DNA of 64,000 nt from Chryseobacterium jejuense (GCF_017877355.1 NZ_JAGIPR010000001.1:124001-188000), one strand, 5' to 3'; shown: positions 26,589 to 34,743, counted from the stretch's first letter. The notes: generated from the sequence alone by a model not told the origin. Numbers and translations: made by a program.

Positions 26589-27773
26589 ATGCATGAACAG
26601 TTAATCAACCCAACTATAAAAAAGTTTAAGGCCGAATTCAACGCAGAGCCCGAACACATTTTTCTTTCGCCGGGAAGAATTAATATTATCGGCGAACATG
26701 TAGATTACAGTGACGGTTTTGTGTTGCCTGCTGCCATAGACAAATACATCTGTTTTGCTGTCAGAAAGCTGCCACAGACCAATTTCTGTACGATCATTGC
26801 GAAAGACCTCGGAGAAGAATATACATTTGATGTTACGATGGAGGTAAAACCGGTTCAGCAGATGTGGATGAACTATATTCTGGGCGTTTTCAGCCAGTTA
26901 CAGAAGCCGGAAAACCAGTTTTTCGGAATGGAAATTGTCTTCAGCAGTACCATCCCGATGGGAGCCGGGCTTTCTTCTTCGGCAGCCCTTGAATGCGGTT
27001 TTGCCTATATCCTCAATAAGCTTTTTGATCTTCGGCTATCCAAAAAAGAGATTGCAGTGATCGGGCAAAAATCAGAACATACTTTTGCAGGAGTCCAGTG
27101 CGGAATTATGGATCAGTTTGCTTCCATTTTCGGAAAGGAAAATAAGGTGATTATGCTCGACTGTCATTCCCTGGAACATCAATACTTTGATGCAGACCTT
27201 AAAGGGTACAGCCTGTTGCTTTTTGACAGCTGTGTAAAGCATACCCATTTGACATCCGGCTACAATGAAAGACGTAAAGATGTTGAACACGGTAAAAAAG
27301 TTTTATGGAAAAACTTCCCCGAAGTAGAGAAGTACAGGGATTTTACCATAGCAATGCTTGATCGTGCAAAAGAAGAAATGGGAAGCGTTTCATACAAAAG
27401 ATGTCTTTACCTGCTGAAAGAAATTCAGAGGGTAGAAATGGCAGCAAAAGCTATTTCAGAAGGAAATATGGAATATCTGGGAATTCTTCTCACAGAAACC
27501 CATGCCGGGCTTTCAACTGAATTTGAGGTCAGCTGTGATGAACTTGATTTTTTAGTGGAAAATGCATTACGACAGGAAGGAGTATTGGGATCAAGAATTA
27601 TGGGTGGCGGTTTCGGAGGCTGCAGCATCAACCTTATTCAGGAAAATAAAGCTGAAGAAGTGATCCGGGCCATCACTGAAAAATATCTTGAACATTTTAA
27701 TATTCAGATGAAAGTTTATCAAGTTAAAATTTCCGATGGGATAAAAGAATATACCAATGAATACATCATTTGA
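26589..27773 (+). CDS. galK: Galactokinase
   Basis: 394-residue GHMP kinase phosphorylating alpha-D-galactose at C1 in the Leloir pathway. It shows the galactokinase signature SPGRINIIGEHVDYSDG (E36, H37 and D39 contact the sugar), the ATP loop GAGLSSSAALE, CGIMDQFASIFG with the catalytic aspartate, and GGGFGGCSI near the C-terminus. Its stop codon lies inside galT (17-nt overlap), so the two genes are translationally coupled. Galactose may come from arabinogalactan side chains handled by the neighbouring glycanases. Confidence 0.97.
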   Translation: MHEQLINPTIKKFKAEFNAEPEHIFLSPGRINIIGEHVDYSDGFVLPAAIDKYICFAVRKLPQTNFCTIIAKDLGEEYTFDVTMEVKPVQQMWMNYILGVFSQLQKPENQFFGMEIVFSSTIPMGAGLSSSAALECGFAYILNKLFDLRLSKKEIAVIGQKSEHTFAGVQCGIMDQFASIFGKENKVIMLDCHSLEHQYFDADLKGYSLLLFDSCVKHTHLTSGYNERRKDVEHGKKVLWKNFPEVEKYRDFTIAMLDRAKEEMGSVSYKRCLYLLKEIQRVEMAAKAISEGNMEYLGILLTETHAGLSTEFEVSCDELDFLVENALRQEGVLGSRIMGGGFGGCSINLIQENKAEEVIRAITEKYLEHFNIQMKVYQVKISDGIKEYTNEYII

Positions 27774-28806
27774 CCGTAATAAGCATCCCCACAGAAGATA
27801 CAATCCTCTATTGGATGAATGGATACTGGTTTCTCCACAACGGGCCAACAGGCCATGGCAGGGACAGAGAGAGGAAACAGCAGAAGAAAACCGTCCTGCA
27901 TACGATCCGGACTGCTATCTCTGTTCCGGAAATAAGCGTGCTAACGGAGCCCGGAACCCTGCGTATAAAGGAACTTATGTTTTTAATAATGATTTTGGGG
28001 CATTGCTGAATGAAGAAGTTGATTTTTCTGAAGAATTTTCAGGATTTTTTACCCTTCTTCCGGAACGCGGAATCAACAGGGTAGTCTGTTTTTCTGATAA
28101 CCACAGTCTTACCTTACCGGAAATGTCTGTGGAACAGATAAAAAATGTAGTAGATGTATGGCAGGAGCAGTTCAATGAATTGGCCGCTCTGGATCATATC
28201 AACTATGTGCAGATTTTTGAAAATAAAGGAAGCATCATGGGCTGCAGCAATCCTCATCCGCACGGCCAGATATGGGCACAGTCGTCAATTCCGGCCATGG
28301 TTCAGAAAACCCAGGATCAATTAAAATCTTATTTTGAAAAGAATAAAAGAACATTGCTGGAAGACTATCTTCAGCAGGAAATTTCAGCTGTAGAGCGCAT
28401 AGTAACAGAAAATGAACATTTTGCCGCATTGGTACCATTTTGGGCATCATGGCCCTATGAAACGATGATTATCAGTAAACAGAAAAGGGAGAATATTTCA
28501 GCATTCTCTGAGGAAGAAAAAAAATCTCTTGCAGTTATTCTCAAGAATCTGACTACGATATATGATAATCTTTTTGAAACTTCATTTCCTTATTCTGCGG
28601 GAATTCACCAATCCCCTACAGATGGAAAGGAACATCCGGAATGGCATTTTCATATGCATTTTTATCCCCCGTTGCTCAGAAGCGCGGAAATAAAAAAATT
28701 TATGGTAGGATATGAAATGCTGGCAGAACCACAGCGGGATATTACCCCGGAACAAAGTGCAGCAATATTAAGAAACCTTCCCACCATTCATTACAAGAAA
28801 AAATAA
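27757..28806 (+). CDS. galT: Galactose-1-phosphate uridylyltransferase
   Basis: 349 residues, class I GalT of the Leloir pathway, exchanging galactose-1-phosphate and UDP-glucose. NPLLDEWILVSPQRANRPW is the N-terminal signature, CYLCSGN supplies zinc cysteines, and NPHPHGQIWAQ holds the uridylylated nucleophile H169 in the HPH motif. A late HFHMHFYPP segment is also typical. Translation probably starts at 27757 inside the end of galK. Confidence 0.97.
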   Translation: MNTSFDRNKHPHRRYNPLLDEWILVSPQRANRPWQGQREETAEENRPAYDPDCYLCSGNKRANGARNPAYKGTYVFNNDFGALLNEEVDFSEEFSGFFTLLPERGINRVVCFSDNHSLTLPEMSVEQIKNVVDVWQEQFNELAALDHINYVQIFENKGSIMGCSNPHPHGQIWAQSSIPAMVQKTQDQLKSYFEKNKRTLLEDYLQQEISAVERIVTENEHFAALVPFWASWPYETMIISKQKRENISAFSEEEKKSLAVILKNLTTIYDNLFETSFPYSAGIHQSPTDGKEHPEWHFHMHFYPPLLRSAEIKKFMVGYEMLAEPQRDITPEQSAAILRNLPTIHYKKK

Positions 28807-28815
28807 TAAAATCAA

Positions 28816-28823
28816 TATCTTTG
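28816..28823 (+). promoter_or_regulatory. Putative -7 box of the HAD phosphatase gene
   Basis: TATCTTTG matches TAnnTTTG exactly and lies 62 nt before the HAD start codon, suggesting the gene can be transcribed apart from galKT. Confidence 0.4.
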
Positions 28824-28885
28824 GAAAAGAATAAGCAAATTGTTATTCTGATACCTAACAGAATAATACTTTTCCCAATAAAATT

Positions 28886-29686
28886 ATGGAACAGATTAAA
28901 TTAATTGTGACGGACATGGATGGGACATTTCTCAATTCAAGCCATGAAATGAGTCCTGAGTTTTCAGAGGTCTACAAAGAACTGAAAAAAAGAAACATTC
29001 TGTTTGTGCCTGCAAGCGGCAGACAAATGCCGGGGATTACCCATTATTTCGGAGAGATAGAAAGCGAGATTGGTTTTATTGCAGAAAATGGAGGTTATGT
29101 CATCTATAAAGATCAGGAGCTTTTTGCCGATATACTGGAATATCAATATATTGTTGAGATCATCAAAGCGGTCCGTGAAATACCGGGTGCGAAAGCTGTA
29201 CTGTCAGCTAAAAAAATGGCTTATTACGAAACCGAAGATCAGCAGTTTGTAGATTTTTTCTCGAAGTATTATACCGAAAATATGAAAAAGGATGATTTGA
29301 CAGAAAAAATTGATGACACCGCCTTTAAAATAGCGGTCTACCATCCAGATGGCTCCGAAAAACATCTGTATCCGGTTCTTAAAAGATTTGAACAATTCGG
29401 TCTGGAAGTAGTTGTTTCCGGGGAGTATTGGCTTGACGTTATGAATAAGGATATTAATAAAGGGAATGCTCTGAAAATCCTTCAGAAATCTTTAGGCATA
29501 TCTCCGGAAAACACGATGGCTTTCGGAGATTATATGAACGATATAGAAATGCTGAAGAATGCCAAATATTCTTACGCCATGAAAAATGCCCATCCGAACG
29601 TAAAGCAGGTAGCCAATTTTGAGGCCTCTACCAATGACAGCTTTGGAGTCCTGAAAACAATTAAGGATTACCTCCATTTGAATTAA
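28886..29686 (+). CDS. HAD-superfamily Cof-type sugar phosphatase
   Basis: 266 residues of the Cof/YidA class IIB HAD hydrolases. Motif I is VTDMDGTFLNS (nucleophile and acid/base aspartates), motif II is PASGR, the cap runs from about 85 to 190, motif III is the lysine in DINKGNALKIL, and motif IV is MAFGDYMNDIEML. Such enzymes dephosphorylate sugar phosphates and related metabolites. Next to galKT and transaldolase it may relieve sugar-phosphate build-up, but the substrate is unknown. Confidence 0.9.
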   Translation: MEQIKLIVTDMDGTFLNSSHEMSPEFSEVYKELKKRNILFVPASGRQMPGITHYFGEIESEIGFIAENGGYVIYKDQELFADILEYQYIVEIIKAVREIPGAKAVLSAKKMAYYETEDQQFVDFFSKYYTENMKKDDLTEKIDDTAFKIAVYHPDGSEKHLYPVLKRFEQFGLEVVVSGEYWLDVMNKDINKGNALKILQKSLGISPENTMAFGDYMNDIEMLKNAKYSYAMKNAHPNVKQVANFEASTNDSFGVLKTIKDYLHLN

Positions 29687-29732
29687 TTCATCCTTATAAA
29701 AAACTATAATACCAAAAACACTCACTTACTCT

Positions 29733-29945
29733 ATGAATATAAACAAATCAACCGAAAGAAAACCGGCTAAACCCTGCTATGAGCATATTGGCGGAAAATT
29801 AGGACAGCTTCTTTTAGAGCAATTCGTTGAGAAGGGATGGATTGCCAAGGATCATCCTGCAGACCGCAATTATTATATTACAGATAAAGGACAGGAAGAG
29901 TTTACGAAACTGGGCCTTGATCTCTCACAAATAAAGGCAGAATAA
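29733..29945 (+). CDS. Small stand-alone winged-helix-like domain (resembles the C-terminus of ArsR-family regulators)
   Basis: 70 residues. CYEHIGGKLGQLLLEQFVEKGWI and YYITDKGQEEFTKLGLDL resemble the C-terminal extension of long ArsR-family regulators, where a LDWxERRPHLxGxLGxxL segment is followed by a xLTxxGxxxLxxLGL segment. The HTH part itself is missing. It may be a stand-alone ligand or dimerisation domain. It follows the HAD gene by 46 nt. The family link is my pattern match and needs a profile search. Confidence 0.6.
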   Translation: MNINKSTERKPAKPCYEHIGGKLGQLLLEQFVEKGWIAKDHPADRNYYITDKGQEEFTKLGLDLSQIKAE

Positions 29946-29956
29946 TAGTTGCCATA

Positions 29957-30347
29957 TTACTTTTTCGGGACCGCAATTTTATAGCTTTCACGTAAACAGT
30001 TATTTTGCTTGATGTAAATCTGTGCCTGATAAACATAGGCACAAGCTTTTCTTCTGAAAACACGGTTTAATGAGAGATATTGAGCTTCAGGAATTTCTTC
30101 AGCTAGCTTAATAGATTTGCGCAGAATCATATTTCTTAGTTTTGGTGTAGCAGTCTGCCATCCACATATAGATTCTGTAAACAAAAAGTTTCGATTCTGC
30201 ATTTTTATCTGGATCAACAAGTTTTAATACTTCTCTATTTTCTTTCCTTTCTTGTGGAAGCATATATAAATGGGAGTAATAATTGCTTGTGAGCTCTTTG
30301 TATAATGCAAGTAGAAATTTATCAGTTTTCACAGCTTCTTCATTCAT
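29957..30347 (-). pseudogene. Frameshifted remnant of a TPR-type protein
   Basis: Two overlapping minus-strand frames together read as one helical-repeat protein. The first (from 30347) gives EEAVKTDKFLLALYKELTSN and ends with MADCYTKTKKYDSAQIY before a stop near 30108. The other frame carries on with KSIKLAEEIPEAQYLSLN, KACAYVYQAQIYIKQ and a stop at 29957. KYDSA-QIY then KSIKLAEEI looks like a TPR unit broken by a frameshift near 30106-30126. The missing 5' part suggests a long-dead gene, possibly a TPR-containing flavobacterial regulator. Confidence 0.5.
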
Positions 30348-30513
30348 GCCTTTCTTAATAATAGATTTTACTAAATCTTAAAAACGATACATATATCCAC
30401 AATTTTAGTTGCAATTAAAATAAGTCAAGTTGGTGAAAAAAATTATTGAATTTTGTCTTTAATTAAATTCCTATTGAGCTAGACAAAGTTATGAGTTGAA
30501 TTTTTTTAGTGAG

Positions 30514-30575
30514 AAAAAGTACAATTCAAAGCGAAATTTGTCCATTGTTGAGTGCGAAGAATTAAGTCAACTTTG
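30514..30575 (+). promoter_or_regulatory. Promoter cassette P1 (cupin gene)
   Basis: Box at 30514-30536 with CAATTCAAAGCGAAA, 4 nt, TCCATTG at 30541-30547 (-33), exactly 20 nt, CAACTTTG at 30568-30575 (-7). Box, spacing and both promoter elements are repeated at P2 and P3. Confidence 0.75.
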
Positions 30576-30613
30576 GACTATCAAAAATAACAACAAATAA
30601 ATATTTAAAGAAC

Positions 30614-31003
30614 ATGAAAAATTTAATTTTAACCGTAGGATTATTTACAACATTAATATCCGGCACTGTACATGGGCAACAATCAGGGGTGAAGCGAACA
30701 GATCTTCAAAGACATACTATTGAAGCTGCTGGTTATGAAACTATTCAGGCACGCATAGACTTGGAGCCAGGCATATCTGTCGGTATGCATTCCCATCCCG
30801 GAGAAGAGGTTATTTATGTGCTAGAAGGTATATTCGAATACCAGTTAGAAGGTGAGAAGCCCGTTGTTTTGAAAGCTGGTGAAGTACTTTTTATTCCGGC
30901 CGGAAGAAATCATTCTGCAAAGAATATTGGTGAAGCTAAAGCCTCTGAGCTCGCAACTTATATCGTTAAGAAGGATCATTCTCTTCTCTTATTTAAGAAA
31001 TAA
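30614..31003 (+). CDS. Secreted cupin-domain protein
   Basis: 129 residues: signal peptide MKNLILTVGLFTTLISGTVHGQ, then a single small cupin barrel. The metal-type motif is GMHSHPGEEVIYVLEG followed by GEVLFIPAGRNHSAKN, giving the histidine/glutamate/histidine set of metal-binding cupins. The protein should be periplasmic or extracellular; its substrate is unknown. The signal peptide and promoter are nearly identical to those of the alpha/beta hydrolase at 33335. Transcription likely depends on promoter cassette P1. Confidence 0.85.
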   Translation: MKNLILTVGLFTTLISGTVHGQQSGVKRTDLQRHTIEAAGYETIQARIDLEPGISVGMHSHPGEEVIYVLEGIFEYQLEGEKPVVLKAGEVLFIPAGRNHSAKNIGEAKASELATYIVKKDHSLLLFKK

Positions 31004-31382
31004 TCTGATTTCACCAGAAACTCTTCGGCTGTTGAGATTAAAGTCCGACTTTATTTTCATTCGAAAAAGCTGTACTTAGTGTAGGGTAAGGTACTAACAA
31101 ATGTCTAATAAACTGTCACTAGGTCATTCTTAGCTTAATAAATTAAGAGCTATCCATTTTATTTTCATGTAAATTGGCAAATGGTCCGAAACAGACGGAA
31201 TAATCTCATGTTGCTTGGGCAGGTGGTTTACGGCATAAGAGCTGAAGGGTAGGATATTTAGAATCGAGAATTAAAATCTTAATAAACAAAGAAAAATCAG
31301 TTGCATTACTGCTTTTGAATTTCTTAATTTTACCAACAGAGGTTTAAAATAAGAAATTAACAACAATCTTTCAATCTTATAA
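31004..31382. other. Intergenic region before the AraC-type regulator
   Basis: About 380 bases. The last part has a promoter-like TTG at 31301-31303, 21 nt, TAATTTTA at 31325-31332. Cassette P1-P3 is not present here, so the regulator seems not to be under the same control. The middle has no frame longer than about 24 codons that I would support. Confidence 0.5.
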
Positions 31383-32207
31383 ATGATAAAGGAATTTTCA
31401 TACAAAAAATTTGGCAACTTAGAATTCAGTAAAACCTCAATTCAAAACGATTCTCTCACAACAATAAATGAGCATATCAAAGTCCTCTTTATTCCCAAAA
31501 ATGCTATTATTCAGGTGGATTTTCAGGAAATCGAAATGAATACTGACACATTGTTATTCATTAATCCGCATGTCATTTTAAAGCCCTGTGAAACTATCGG
31601 GGGCCAGCTGATGCATTTTAACCGGGATTTTTACTGTGTGGAAATCCATGATCAGGAAGTTGCCTGCGATGGTATTTTATATAATAATGTGTTTGAAATC
31701 CCTTTTATAAATCTAAACGAAGAACAGTCCGCTGAAATTCAAAAGATCATTAGAGATATCCAGTCTGAATTGAACGATGAAGATTCCGGTACGGAAGAGA
31801 TGCTAAGGACATTGTTAAAACTAATTATCCTGAAATCTACGCGCATCTGGAAAAAGCAGCATAAATTATCTGACAAAGAACAACAGGCTGATGTTCAGTT
31901 TTTAAGAAAATTCAGCAAATTGGTCGAACAACATTATAAAGCGCTTCATACCGTTGCCGATTATGCTGATTTGATGTGCGTTACCCCAAAAAATTTGAGT
32001 AAAAAAATAGGATTAGTAAGTAAAGATACTCCCAATGAAATTATAAAAAACCGTATTATGCTTGAAAGTAAACGTCTTTTAGCACATACACAACTGAGCG
32101 TTAAAGAAATTGCGTATAGTCTGAATTATGAAGACGATGCTTATTTTGTTCGCTTTTTTACAAAACATTCGGGGATGTCACCGACTAGTTTCAGAAAACA
32201 GTTCTAA
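31383..32207 (+). CDS. AraC-family transcriptional regulator, candidate controller of the P1-P3 promoters
   Basis: 274 residues. The N-terminal half (about 1-150) is a cupin-like sensor domain with KVLFIPKNAIIQVDFQEI and TLLFINPHVILKP. The C-terminal double helix-turn-helix, about 175-274, contains TVADYADLMCVTPKNLSKKIG and LSVKEIAYSLNYEDDAYFVRFFTKHSGMSPTSFRKQF. It lies between the cupin gene and two hydrolase genes, all with the same promoter cassette, which fits activation by this protein. A strong hairpin ends the gene. Confidence 0.9.
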   Translation: MIKEFSYKKFGNLEFSKTSIQNDSLTTINEHIKVLFIPKNAIIQVDFQEIEMNTDTLLFINPHVILKPCETIGGQLMHFNRDFYCVEIHDQEVACDGILYNNVFEIPFINLNEEQSAEIQKIIRDIQSELNDEDSGTEEMLRTLLKLIILKSTRIWKKQHKLSDKEQQADVQFLRKFSKLVEQHYKALHTVADYADLMCVTPKNLSKKIGLVSKDTPNEIIKNRIMLESKRLLAHTQLSVKEIAYSLNYEDDAYFVRFFTKHSGMSPTSFRKQF

Positions 32208-32235
32208 AAGTCCATTTTTGTATCTCATTCCCCAT

Positions 32236-32267
32236 AAAAAGCACAATCTGCAGATTGTGCTTTTTTT
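32236..32267 (+). terminator. Terminator of the AraC-type gene
   Basis: Perfect hairpin AAAAAGCACAATC / GATTGTGCTTTTT with TGCA loop and a T7 run. Confidence 0.88.
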
Positions 32268-32295
32268 CATGTATACCCCCAAAACTCAATGAGGC

Positions 32296-32357
32296 AAAAA
32301 GTGCAATTCAAAGCGAAAACTATCCATTGATGTGCCTTTAAAATTAACCCAACTTTG
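32296..32357 (+). promoter_or_regulatory. Promoter cassette P2 (first alpha/beta hydrolase)
   Basis: Box at 32296-32318 with CAATTCAAAGCGAAA, 4 nt, TCCATTG at 32323-32329, 20 nt, CAACTTTG at 32350-32357. The start codon is 41 nt downstream. Confidence 0.75.
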
Positions 32358-32398
32358 CCATAACAAAAAGAAAGTAATAACAATTAAATATTAAAGAC

Positions 32399-33220
32399 AT
32401 GAACAAGTTTACAGTAAAAGACGGAACAGAGATTTATTTCAAAGACCTAGGTGAAGGACAGCCGATATTCTTTCACCATGGATGGCCACTATCATCAGAT
32501 GACTGGGATACGCAAATGATGTTTTTTTTAGAAAAGGGCTTTAGGGTAATTTCTCACGATCGGAGAGGTCACGGAAGATCTACTCAAACATATAAGGGTA
32601 ATGATATGGACACTTATGCAGCAGATGTAGCAGAATTGGTTGAGTTTCTGGATCTGAAAGATACTATCCATGTAGGCCATTCAACCGGTGGTGGTGAAGC
32701 TATAAGATATGCGGCACAATATGGAAAAGGTAGGGTTGCCAAAGTAGTTTTGATAAGTGCGATTACTCCTTATATGATAGCCGATAAGAATAATGCGGAA
32801 GGAGTTCCCCTTGCAATCTTTGATGATATCCGGCATAATACACTTAACAACAGACAGCAATTCTATCAGGATCTTACAGTACCATTCTACGGCTACAATA
32901 GAGAAGGTGCTGTCATAAAAAAAGGAATACAGGACAACTGGTGGCGACAAGGAATGATGGGAGGTATAAAAGCACAATATGATTGTATCAAAGTATTTTC
33001 TGAAACGGATTTTACTGAAGATCTAAAAAGTGTAGAAATACCTGTTTTGGTTCTTCATGGTGACGACGATCAGATTGTACCTTATGCAACAACAGCTGTA
33101 AAAGCTGCAGAAATTTTAAAACATAGTACACTGATTATCTATCCAGGTTTCTCTCATGGTATGCCCACGATCAATGCTGATATAATTAATGAAGATATTT
33201 TATCATTTATAAAAGAATAA
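32399..33220 (+). CDS. Alpha/beta hydrolase of the non-heme chloroperoxidase/arylesterase type, cytoplasmic
   Basis: 273 residues, no signal peptide. The oxyanion segment is FFHHGWPLSSDDWD. The nucleophile is S95 in VGHSTGGGEA, a motif typical of bacterial cofactor-free haloperoxidases and related esterases. The aspartate lies in LHGDDDQIVPY and the histidine in GFSHGMPT. The natural activity is probably ester or lactone hydrolysis; perhydrolysis is a side reaction known in the family. It is expressed from cassette P2. Confidence 0.92.
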   Translation: MNKFTVKDGTEIYFKDLGEGQPIFFHHGWPLSSDDWDTQMMFFLEKGFRVISHDRRGHGRSTQTYKGNDMDTYAADVAELVEFLDLKDTIHVGHSTGGGEAIRYAAQYGKGRVAKVVLISAITPYMIADKNNAEGVPLAIFDDIRHNTLNNRQQFYQDLTVPFYGYNREGAVIKKGIQDNWWRQGMMGGIKAQYDCIKVFSETDFTEDLKSVEIPVLVLHGDDDQIVPYATTAVKAAEILKHSTLIIYPGFSHGMPTINADIINEDILSFIKE

Positions 33221-33233
33221 AAAATTAACTGGG

Positions 33234-33296
33234 TAAAAAATGCAATTCAAAGCGAAAGCCGTCCATTGTAATGCCTGAAGAATTAAGCCAACTTTG
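33234..33296 (+). promoter_or_regulatory. Promoter cassette P3 (secreted alpha/beta hydrolase)
   Basis: Box at 33234-33256 with CAATTCAAAGCGAAA, 4 nt, TCCATTG at 33262-33268, 20 nt, CAACTTTG at 33289-33296. It starts only 13 nt after the upstream gene. Similarity to P1 continues through the leader into the signal peptide codons. Confidence 0.75.
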
Positions 33297-33334
33297 TCGT
33301 ATCAAAAAATAACAACAATAAATATTTAAAGATC

Positions 33335-34243
33335 ATGAAAAATTTAATTTTAACAATCGGATTATTTACAACGCTGATATCCAGCTCTTTATTTTCACAA
33401 GCTAAAAGAACTCCGGCGTCCTTTGGAAGAGAAGAATATGTTGAAGTCGAAAAAAATGTTAGACTTCATGTAACCGATCTTGGTGAAGGTGAGCCTGTAG
33501 TTTTAATTCACGGATGGCCATTAAGCGATGCAATGTACGAATATCAATATGCTGATTTTATTCAAAAGGGTTACCGGGTGATTGGGATTACTTTAAGAGG
33601 ATTTGGCTTATCTGATAAACCTGGAGGCAAATATAATTATGATGTTTTTGCGGATGATATTAAGGTTGTTTTAGATAAATTGGAAATCAAGAATGCAACA
33701 ATCGGCGGATTTTCCATGGGAGGTGCAACGGTCATTCATTATGTAGCCAAATACAATGCGGCCCATGTTTCCAAAATGGCGCTGTTTGGAGCAGCAGCAC
33801 CTATCTGGACAAAACGTGCAGACTTTAATTATGGTTTATGGACCAAAGACGATGTTAACGGATTGATTAATCTTAACAATAAAAACCGTCCCGAGCTATT
33901 CGCCACATTTGGTAAAATCTTCCCGGCCAATGAAACCAGTGTATCTCCGGGGCATGGGGCATGGTTGGGAAATATTCAGGCTCAGGCATCACCTTATGCA
34001 ATGGCTGAAGGACTTAAAACTTTACGGGATAGTGACTTGCGCAATGATTTAAAGAAAATAACAATTCCAACACTGATCCTGCATGGTAAGTTAGATAAAA
34101 TCTGCTCATACGACCTTGCTGAACAAATGAAGGTTTTGCTTAAAAACTCAACTTTGGTTCCATTCGAAAAAAGCGGTCATGCACTTTTCATCGAAGAATT
34201 GGAAAAATTCAATGCTGAATTATTCAACTTCATTAAAAAATAA
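33335..34243 (+). CDS. Secreted alpha/beta hydrolase
   Basis: 302 residues with signal peptide MKNLILTIGLFTTLISSSLFSQ, so periplasmic or exported. The fold shows VVLIHGWPLSDAMYEY, the nucleophile S127 in GGFSMGGA, an aspartate in LILHGKLDKICS and a histidine in FEKSGHALFIEE. It is related to, but clearly diverged from, the cytoplasmic hydrolase encoded just upstream. Its first 17 residues match those of the cupin protein at 30614 except at one position. A terminator follows at 34254. Confidence 0.9.
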   Translation: MKNLILTIGLFTTLISSSLFSQAKRTPASFGREEYVEVEKNVRLHVTDLGEGEPVVLIHGWPLSDAMYEYQYADFIQKGYRVIGITLRGFGLSDKPGGKYNYDVFADDIKVVLDKLEIKNATIGGFSMGGATVIHYVAKYNAAHVSKMALFGAAAPIWTKRADFNYGLWTKDDVNGLINLNNKNRPELFATFGKIFPANETSVSPGHGAWLGNIQAQASPYAMAEGLKTLRDSDLRNDLKKITIPTLILHGKLDKICSYDLAEQMKVLLKNSTLVPFEKSGHALFIEELEKFNAELFNFIKK

Positions 34244-34253
34244 GTGAAACTAG

Positions 34254-34285
34254 AAAAGAGGTTAGCTGTCGCTAGCCTCTTTTTT
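34254..34285 (+). terminator. Terminator after the secreted hydrolase
   Basis: Hairpin AAGAGGTTAGC / GCTAGCCTCTT with TGTC loop (one G-T pair) and a T6 run. Confidence 0.85.
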
Positions 34286-34302
34286 AATCATAATCAATTA
34301 GA

Positions 34303-34743
34303 ATGAACAAATTTATATTATTTCTGTTTTCATTGACATTAGTGTCATGCAGTTTAAAAAAAGAAATTGGGGCGGTAAAGCATACCCACTTACCAAGACC
34401 AATAGGTCCCTATAGCCATTCAACCAATTATGGTGATTTGATATTTATATCGGGTCAAATTGGATTGGATCAAAAAACAAACAGCATAAAACCTGGCATT
34501 GAGGCGCAAACAGTTCAGATTTTTGAAAACTTAAAGGTAATCCTTGAGAATAATGATTCTGATTTTAACCATATTGTGAAGACAACTATTTTTATTACAG
34601 ATATGAAGCAGTTCGAAATGGTCAATAAAATATATAGCCGTTATTTCAATAATCGTTTTCCAGCGCGAAGTACCGTTGAAGTGATTTCATTACCCAAAAA
34701 TGCAAGTATAGAAATAGAATGTATTGCCGTTAAAAATAAATAG
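34303..34743 (+). CDS. Exported RidA-family (YjgF/YER057c) lipoprotein
   Basis: 146 residues. The mature domain is RidA-like: PRPIGPYSHSTNYGDLIFISGQIG, then R122 in FPARSTVEV, the arginine that binds the carboxylate of imine substrates, and a C-terminal IEIECIAV strand. Unusually it begins with a lipoprotein signal, SLTLVSC with C16, so it would sit in the periplasm or outer membrane. RidA proteins normally deaminate reactive enamines and imines in the cytoplasm. It follows the hydrolase after a terminator and lacks cassette P1-P3. Confidence 0.88.
   Translation: MNKFILFLFSLTLVSCSLKKEIGAVKHTHLPRPIGPYSHSTNYGDLIFISGQIGLDQKTNSIKPGIEAQTVQIFENLKVILENNDSDFNHIVKTTIFITDMKQFEMVNKIYSRYFNNRFPARSTVEVISLPKNASIEIECIAVKNK

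Noticed and set aside
31181-31252. Short frame reading LMLLGQVVYGIRAEG
   Set aside because: Only 23 codons with no confirmed homology; I first suspected a remnant of a mobile-element gene but cannot support it.
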